Source: Rhodospirillaceae bacterium (GTDB lineage Bacteria > Pseudomonadota > Alphaproteobacteria > Rhodospirillales > Rhodospirillaceae). From it: a stretch of 64,000 nucleotides of DNA. The stretch spans positions 1-64,000 of the forward strand of contig SHWP01000009.1 of assembly GCA_009693785.1 (NCBI GenBank). The letters are read 5' to 3'. The notes beneath the pieces were generated by a model. It was not told the DNA's origin and did no database searches. It saw only the letters and a list, made by a program, of their open reading frames with translations. The translations under genes were made by a program, and so were the position numbers. Below are positions 58,914-64,000 of this stretch, piece after piece. Numbering within the stretch: position 1 is the stretch's first letter; the number at the start of each line of letters is the position of its first letter.

Positions 58914-60074
58914 ATGCCCAACACCGCGCGCGCTATCGATATGCTCAAGACACTGGTGGGGTTCGACACGGTTTCGCGTAAATCGAATTTGGCCTTGATT
59001 GAGCATGTGCGCGGACTGCTTGCCGCGCACGGTATCGAGGGCCGCTTGGTGTACAACGACTCCAAGACCAAGGCGAATTTACTGGCGACCATCGGGCCCA
59101 ACGTGGCCGGTGGGGTGGTACTGTCGGGTCATACCGATGTGGTACCGGTTGAAGATCAAGACTGGCATAGCGACCCATTCCAAGTCGTGGAGAAGGACGG
59201 CAAGCTGTTTGGGCGCGGCACGTCCGACATGAAGGCTTTCGTGGCGATTGCGTTGGCCGCCTTACCCGACATGACTAAGGCAGGACTAAAACGACCCATC
59301 CATTTTGCTTTCTCTTACGACGAAGAGGTGGGCTGTGTTGGCGTGCCTTCGCTCATCAAGCTGTTGAACGCCGAGTTACCCAAGCCCAGCGCCGTCGTGG
59401 TGGGCGAGCCCACCGAGATGAAGGTGGTGACCGCCCACAAAAGCGTGACGGGTGTGCGCACGGTCATCACGGGCCATGAAGCCCATTCCTCACAACCCCA
59501 TCGCGGGGTCAGTGCGGTAATGGTAGCGGCAGAGTTGATCGAATTCCTGCGGGCCGTGAGCGCCGATGCGGCCAAGCGTGGGCCAACCAATCCGCTATTC
59601 GAGCCTGAGCACACCACCATTACCATCAACCGCATCGAAGGCGGCACCGCGCCCAATATCATGGCGGGCCATTGTGCCTTTCAGTGGGACGTCCGCTCGC
59701 TGCCCGAGGAAGACCCCACCGTTTATATCCGCCGCTTCACCGACCATTGCCGCGATGTGGTGCTGCCGCGCCTGCATAAAATCTCCACGCTCTGCAAAAT
59801 TGAATCGGTGGCACGCGCCAGCACCCCTGCCCTGAAGCCTGAAAAAAACTCAGACGCCGAACAACTCTGCCGCATGCTGACGGGCGATAACGTCACCCGG
59901 CATGTGTCCTTCGCCGCCGAGGCGGGGCAGTTTCAACATTCAGGTTTGGCGACCGTCATTTGCGGGCCAGGTTCCATCACTCAGGCCCATCAGCCCAACG
60001 AATTCATCGACGTAAGCCAGGTTGAGCTGGGCGTGAAATTCGTCGACGACTTGATCAAGCACTTAAGCCGGTAG
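58914..60074 (+). CDS. argE: Acetylornithine deacetylase (ArgE-type M20 peptidase)
   Basis: VLSGHTDVVPVEDQDW, LFGRGTSDMKAFVAIALA, SYDEEVGCVGVPSL, VGEPTEMKVVTAHKS, CGPGSITQAHQPNEFI. Confidence 0.92.
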   Translation: MPNTARAIDMLKTLVGFDTVSRKSNLALIEHVRGLLAAHGIEGRLVYNDSKTKANLLATIGPNVAGGVVLSGHTDVVPVEDQDWHSDPFQVVEKDGKLFGRGTSDMKAFVAIALAALPDMTKAGLKRPIHFAFSYDEEVGCVGVPSLIKLLNAELPKPSAVVVGEPTEMKVVTAHKSVTGVRTVITGHEAHSSQPHRGVSAVMVAAELIEFLRAVSADAAKRGPTNPLFEPEHTTITINRIEGGTAPNIMAGHCAFQWDVRSLPEEDPTVYIRRFTDHCRDVVLPRLHKISTLCKIESVARASTPALKPEKNSDAEQLCRMLTGDNVTRHVSFAAEAGQFQHSGLATVICGPGSITQAHQPNEFIDVSQVELGVKFVDDLIKHLSR

Positions 60075-60980
60075 TCAGGGCAGATCGCGCGCAACCCTGA
60101 GGCCCAACTGGCCATAACGATCAGCAGGCTTATAGCGCCCCCGGTTGGCCGAACGCCGGCCTCGGTATTCAACGCTCCATCCCCCGCCGCGATAAACACG
60201 ATAGGCGCAATTGTCTGTTATCAGTGCCGAGCCATCGGCAGGTGCGTTGTTATAGTTTTCGGTATGACAGTCCTCGATCCATTCCCACACATTGCCGTGT
60301 ACGTCGTGCAGCCCGAAGGGATTGGGTGGATAAGAGCCCACCGGCGCAGTTTCGGCAAAACCGTCGCGGCAATTCACCCCGGGCCAGGGCATGCCTTTGT
60401 GTACTTCGACTGAGGTCTGATCGCGCCCGTTATCGAACCGGCACAACTCGTCTTGATTGGCGCCAGAAAAGTATGGCGTGGTCGTGCCGCCACGCGCGGC
60501 ATATTCCCATTCTGCCTCGGTCAACAGGCGGTAAGGCTTGCCGGTTGTTTGCGCCAGCCATGCCACGTAGGCCTTGGCATCGGACCAATTGATGCAAACG
60601 ACGGGGTGCTCAGCGGTTTGCGCAAAATTCGGATCGCGCCAGGTCTTGCCCGCCTGCGTTTCCCACTTGGTCCCAGCCCAGACACTGCAGTCAGGACCGG
60701 TGGGATGGTTGGTCTTGCTCACAAACGCGGCGTATTGCCCGCGCGTCACTTCGAAGCGCGAGACTGCGAAGGGTTTAGCGAACGTCACCCGATGTTGCGG
60801 ACTTTCGTCAGGCTCGTGATTAACCTCGGTCACAGCCGAGCCCATCATGAACGTGCCCGCCGGGACCACGATCATCTCGGGGCATTGGCCGCAATCACGA
60901 AAATTGGCGCCAGGCGCAGGCGCGTTGCTTTGCGCCCAACCTATGCACGGCAGGAACGTCAGGATGAGAAGACAAACGAT
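60075..60980 (-). CDS. SUMF1/FGE-fold secreted protein; 5' end atypical (no ATG/GTG/TTG for the signal peptide)
   Basis: ORF track starts at 60875 inside the conserved FRDCGQCPEMIVVPAGTFMMG motif; the open frame upstream encodes SIVCLLILTFLPCIGWAQSNAPAPGANFRDCGQCPE up to the tRNA-Gly 3' end. Confidence 0.75.
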   Translation of the reverse strand: MVCLLILTFLPCIGWAQSNAPAPGANFRDCGQCPEMIVVPAGTFMMGSAVTEVNHEPDESPQHRVTFAKPFAVSRFEVTRGQYAAFVSKTNHPTGPDCSVWAGTKWETQAGKTWRDPNFAQTAEHPVVCINWSDAKAYVAWLAQTTGKPYRLLTEAEWEYAARGGTTTPYFSGANQDELCRFDNGRDQTSVEVHKGMPWPGVNCRDGFAETAPVGSYPPNPFGLHDVHGNVWEWIEDCHTENYNNAPADGSALITDNCAYRVYRGGGWSVEYRGRRSANRGRYKPADRYGQLGLRVARDLP

Positions 60981-61053
60981 GGAGCGGGTGAAGGGAATCG
61001 AACCCTCGCGTCCAGCTTGGGAAGCTGGCAGGCTACCATTACATCACACCCGC
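60980..61053 (-). tRNA. tRNA-Gly (anticodon CCC), CCA encoded
   Basis: Minus strand GCGGGTG...CCAGC-TTCCCAA-GCTGG...GGGTTCGATTCCC...CACCCGC-T-CCA; 7-bp acceptor, 5-bp anticodon stem, canonical T-loop. Confidence 0.95.
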
Positions 61054-61152
61054 ACTGAAGAAAAATCGTGCAGCACGAACGCGTGGAACATACGCGTATA
61101 ATGTCGTAGCGTGCCGGTCTGGCCAAATCAAGCGAGCGGGCAGAGTAGGATC

Positions 61153-61656
61153 ATGGAGTTTTTGGGCTTGGACCTGTGGACCTGGGTGTGTGGCGCTGTT
61201 CTGACAGCAGCCCTTGTCGCTTTATCGATTGTTGATTTCCGCACCGGCTATTTGCCCGATGTGATCGTGGCACCCTTGGGCCTGGTTGGACTGGCGGTGG
61301 CTATTATTGGCTCGCCCATCAAGGTGTCGTGGGTCATGGCGCTGATTGGGGCGGGTATTAACACGGCCTTATTTTACGGCCTACGTTGGGCGGTGAGCCG
61401 CTGGAAAGGCCGCGAGGCCATGGGGCTGGGGGATGTGAAGCTAATCGGCGTAGGTGGGCTATGGTTGGGGCCCTGGGGCTTGCCCTACATCATGGCCGCA
61501 GCAGGCATCGTCACTCTTTTTGGCGCATTGATCGCTGGGATCGTTACAGGCAAACCAGTTTGGCAAGGCGAAATGCCACTGGGACCGGGCTTGGCCTTAG
61601 GCATCCTCGGGGTATTTATCGCTGCCGTAGCGGGATGGCCTTTGGGGCCGATGTAA
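61153..61656 (+). CDS. A24-family prepilin peptidase (CpaA/short type)
   Basis: IVDFRTGYLPD and AMGLGDVKLIGVGGLWLG contain the two aspartates; multi-TM. Confidence 0.88.
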   Translation: MEFLGLDLWTWVCGAVLTAALVALSIVDFRTGYLPDVIVAPLGLVGLAVAIIGSPIKVSWVMALIGAGINTALFYGLRWAVSRWKGREAMGLGDVKLIGVGGLWLGPWGLPYIMAAAGIVTLFGALIAGIVTGKPVWQGEMPLGPGLALGILGVFIAAVAGWPLGPM

Positions 61657-61660
61657 ATGG

Positions 61661-62374
61661 CTACAACAACTTTGCAGCAACTTGACGGAGATTGTCGGCC
61701 ACGCCAAGGACATGCGGCAGGTCGAGTACATCACGCGGCAGTCTGTGTTGCAGGTCCAGCGCCCAGGTATCAATAAACGCGCCCGTGGCGGCGCGGATTC
61801 CGGTGGCTGTATCTTCCACAGCAACGGCAAGATCGGCTTCACATTCAAGGCGCTCTAACGCCGCCAAATATGGATCGGGGTTCGGCTTGCCGCGCTGAAC
61901 ACAATCACCGCCGATAACGGCATCGAACGCTGCATCCAAAGCCCAGCGCTTAAGCCAGCGTTGAGTTTCGGAAAGTGTATTCGACGTGACAATTGCTGTT
62001 GCCCAACCGCGCGCACGAACGCCCTTAATCAGGTCAACCGCACCCGGTGCAGGCGGTGCGTGCTCATACGCTGCCGCAACCAGCGCCAAATAACGCGCCA
62101 GTAGTTCATCGTTAGATTCGGGAAGGCCGTGCGCCTCGCGGAGCATCGCCAAGCCAACCGTCAATGGCGGACCATTGATGCGGTCAAACTCCTGGTCCGT
62201 GGGAGTTTTGCCACGCTGCTTTAGGAACTGAGTATAAACACCCTTGAGAACGCCCAGGCTATCGACCAACGTTCCATCAAAGTCCAGCAGCAGCGCGCGA
62301 AAGGCCGGCAAGCCGTGGCTCAATCGTAATACTGACGGGTGGCATAGGCCGCCCGGAAACCGGGCGAGAGCCAC
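61661..62374 (-). CDS. HAD-superfamily phosphatase
   Basis: LLLDFDGTLVDSLGVLKGVY, AIVTSNTLSETQRWL, GKPNPDPYLAALERL, VEDTATGIRAA. Confidence 0.9.
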   Translation of the reverse strand: MALARFPGGLCHPSVLRLSHGLPAFRALLLDFDGTLVDSLGVLKGVYTQFLKQRGKTPTDQEFDRINGPPLTVGLAMLREAHGLPESNDELLARYLALVAAAYEHAPPAPGAVDLIKGVRARGWATAIVTSNTLSETQRWLKRWALDAAFDAVIGGDCVQRGKPNPDPYLAALERLECEADLAVAVEDTATGIRAATGAFIDTWALDLQHRLPRDVLDLPHVLGVADNLRQVAAKLL

Positions 62375-63291
62375 GACGGTCGCGGAACAGATTCATATTT
62401 CTGGTTCAACTTTGCCATGAGGCTATAGCATATCTGAAATACGAATCGGCTGCCGGTTTTCGGCGGCATTCCTTTGTGAATTCCGTGCGTGTCCTCGAAG
62501 AAGGTCGCGCCAAGCGGGCCCGTGACGGTGCGAATCCATTCCGGTGGAAAAATGCCTTGAACCGTGTCGTTGGATTTCCGGTGGAATTCCATCCAACTCC
62601 AGAATCGCTCTTGCTCTTCGACGGTCGGCCAGGTTTTTGCGACCCATGGAGATAGTACAGAGGTTGTATGGCTACGTTCGACGAACATGTGCGGGCCGTT
62701 CGAGCTGTTTACATCGCTGAGATAAACGAACAGCTTCAGTTCACGAAAATCGTCCCGGTCATTGTGAAAATATTGCATGCCTGCTTCGGGCTGATTGGAC
62801 GGATATGACCACCAAGCTGTAAAGATACTCATGGTCGGCGGTGCCTGTAGATACGCTTCTGCCAGCGCCAAAAGGCGCGGATCGTGAGCGACGCGTGCAA
62901 ACGACGCGCAATTCGAGATGGACGCTTGATCGAAGCTGGCAAACCTCATGTTGTCCGGGCACTCGGCCAACTTGCCCTCGACCATGGAACTATCGCCAAA
63001 GTCATTATTCCAAAAATAGGCTTTTTGGTTCTCGAAGTGTGTATGAATCTCACTGATTTCATCGTTTGAAAAAAGCGGCGGGAACCAGGCAAACCCTTTT
63101 TCCGTCAGTTCAGCGACAACCTTTTTATCCTCAGCTGACAGATCATAGGGCTCGGCCATTTTTCCGTAGGTGCGGTTCAAAAACCCCGCAGCACTATGAC
63201 CAAGGATATCGAGATTGCGCCGGTCCAAGCCGCCCTTCAGGAAATGTTGGATCAGCGCAGCAGGAATTATTGAGTCTTTTATTTCAATCAT
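62320..63291 (-). CDS. Phytanoyl-CoA dioxygenase (PhyH)-like protein
   Basis: YFHNDRDDFRELKLFVYLSDVNSSNGPHMFVERSH, FEDTHGIHKGMPPKTGSRFVFQICY (HxD...H). Confidence 0.8.
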   Translation of the reverse strand: MIEIKDSIIPAALIQHFLKGGLDRRNLDILGHSAAGFLNRTYGKMAEPYDLSAEDKKVVAELTEKGFAWFPPLFSNDEISEIHTHFENQKAYFWNNDFGDSSMVEGKLAECPDNMRFASFDQASISNCASFARVAHDPRLLALAEAYLQAPPTMSIFTAWWSYPSNQPEAGMQYFHNDRDDFRELKLFVYLSDVNSSNGPHMFVERSHTTSVLSPWVAKTWPTVEEQERFWSWMEFHRKSNDTVQGIFPPEWIRTVTGPLGATFFEDTHGIHKGMPPKTGSRFVFQICYSLMAKLNQKYESVPRPSWLSPGFRAAYATRQYYD

Positions 63292-63438
63292 GACCTTGCT
63301 TTATCCTTTAGGCGCTCAGGGCCGTGGCGCCCATTCAAACTGTTTCACCGAACATAGATTAGGCTGCCAGCGGCGACAATGCTCGCGGACACCATTCGAC
63401 CCGCGACCGGTTAAAAATACCTTGCGCTATATCAAGAG

Positions 63439-64000
63439 TTATCCTCGTTTGAAGCCCTCGTTGCGTTGAAACCGGTCGTTGAGGGACGCAATCTCGGGAT
63501 GTTGGGCAATGAATGCGATAATATCCGCCATGGCGAACGCAGGATTAGCTGCGTAGAGCCCTTCATAAATTGCGGTCACAAACGCAAAGTCCGCAGGTTC
63601 GTCCACCGTCCAGCGATGGGCCGAGAGATCCTCGCTGTGCCTTAAATTGGCGATTTTGAACCGGCCAGGCGTTTCATATAGAAACGGCATCACGTGTTCG
63701 CGTTGCCACGCCTTCTCCGCCTCACGCCAGGCCTGTGACAGGGCGGCAAAGGTACAGACCTCCGCATCGAGACCGTCCGGAAATGTCGGCGGCTGAGTGT
63801 TGCAGGCAAAGTCAGCGCCACTTGTCAGCGCCAACTCAATCACCTGGTCGATTACGGCCCAGTCCGTAAGCGGACAATCCCCCGTCAAACGCACAACATG
63901 GCTTGGCGTAAAAGGCTCGGCCGCGCGGTAGACCCGGTCCAAAACATCCGTGAGTGAACCGCGCGAACAGATCACCTGTGCGTTTGCACAAACGCCAGCC
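63439..64000 (-). CDS. SpsF/CMP-sugar cytidylyltransferase-like protein, 5' end beyond the window
   Basis: VVRLTGDCPLTDWAVIDQVIELAL, FPDGLDAEVCTFAALSQAWREAEKAWQREHVMPFLY, HRWTVDEPADFAFV; frame open to the window end (AGVCANAQVICSRGSL...). Confidence 0.85.
   Translation of the reverse strand, partial: AGVCANAQVICSRGSLTDVLDRVYRAAEPFTPSHVVRLTGDCPLTDWAVIDQVIELALTSGADFACNTQPPTFPDGLDAEVCTFAALSQAWREAEKAWQREHVMPFLYETPGRFKIANLRHSEDLSAHRWTVDEPADFAFVTAIYEGLYAANPAFAMADIIAFIAQHPEIASLNDRFQRNEGFKRG

Overview
The 64 kb window looks like a high-GC alphaproteobacterial chromosome segment, read from sequence alone. It mixes housekeeping genes (greB, hisI, cysS, argE-like, tRNA-Gly, glutathione-dependent formaldehyde dehydrogenase) with a large accessory, catabolic-looking complement: tannase/feruloyl esterase pair, CaiB-type CoA transferase, amidohydrolases, nitrilases, VOC proteins, metallo-beta-lactamase-fold pair, M24 peptidase pair, three TonB receptors, orphan oligopeptide-type binding proteins and a complete TRAP transporter. 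Many families occur as adjacent paralog pairs, and in several cases a member has lost canonical catalytic residues. No CRISPR array, prophage, intact IS element or rRNA was recognised. The most notable signals are: (1) a 20-bp perfect palindrome containing a consensus-like parS sequence (TGTTTCACGTGAAACA) beside a second inverted repeat near 11.9 kb; (2) a pair of receiver-like proteins with an unrecognised C-terminal domain, one with an apparent 1-nt frameshift; (3) an SUMF1-type ORF whose signal-peptide frame runs into the 3' end of tRNA-Gly with no ATG/GTG/TTG start; (4) a tandem two-domain nitrilase missing from the ORF track; (5) a convergent junction of a truncated chemoreceptor-like gene and a truncated zinc-ribbon gene; (6) a VOC protein with a histone-H1-like basic tail; (7) composite palindromic repeats; (8) a 37-aa putative membrane microprotein. 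All family assignments are by motif recognition and were not checked against a database.
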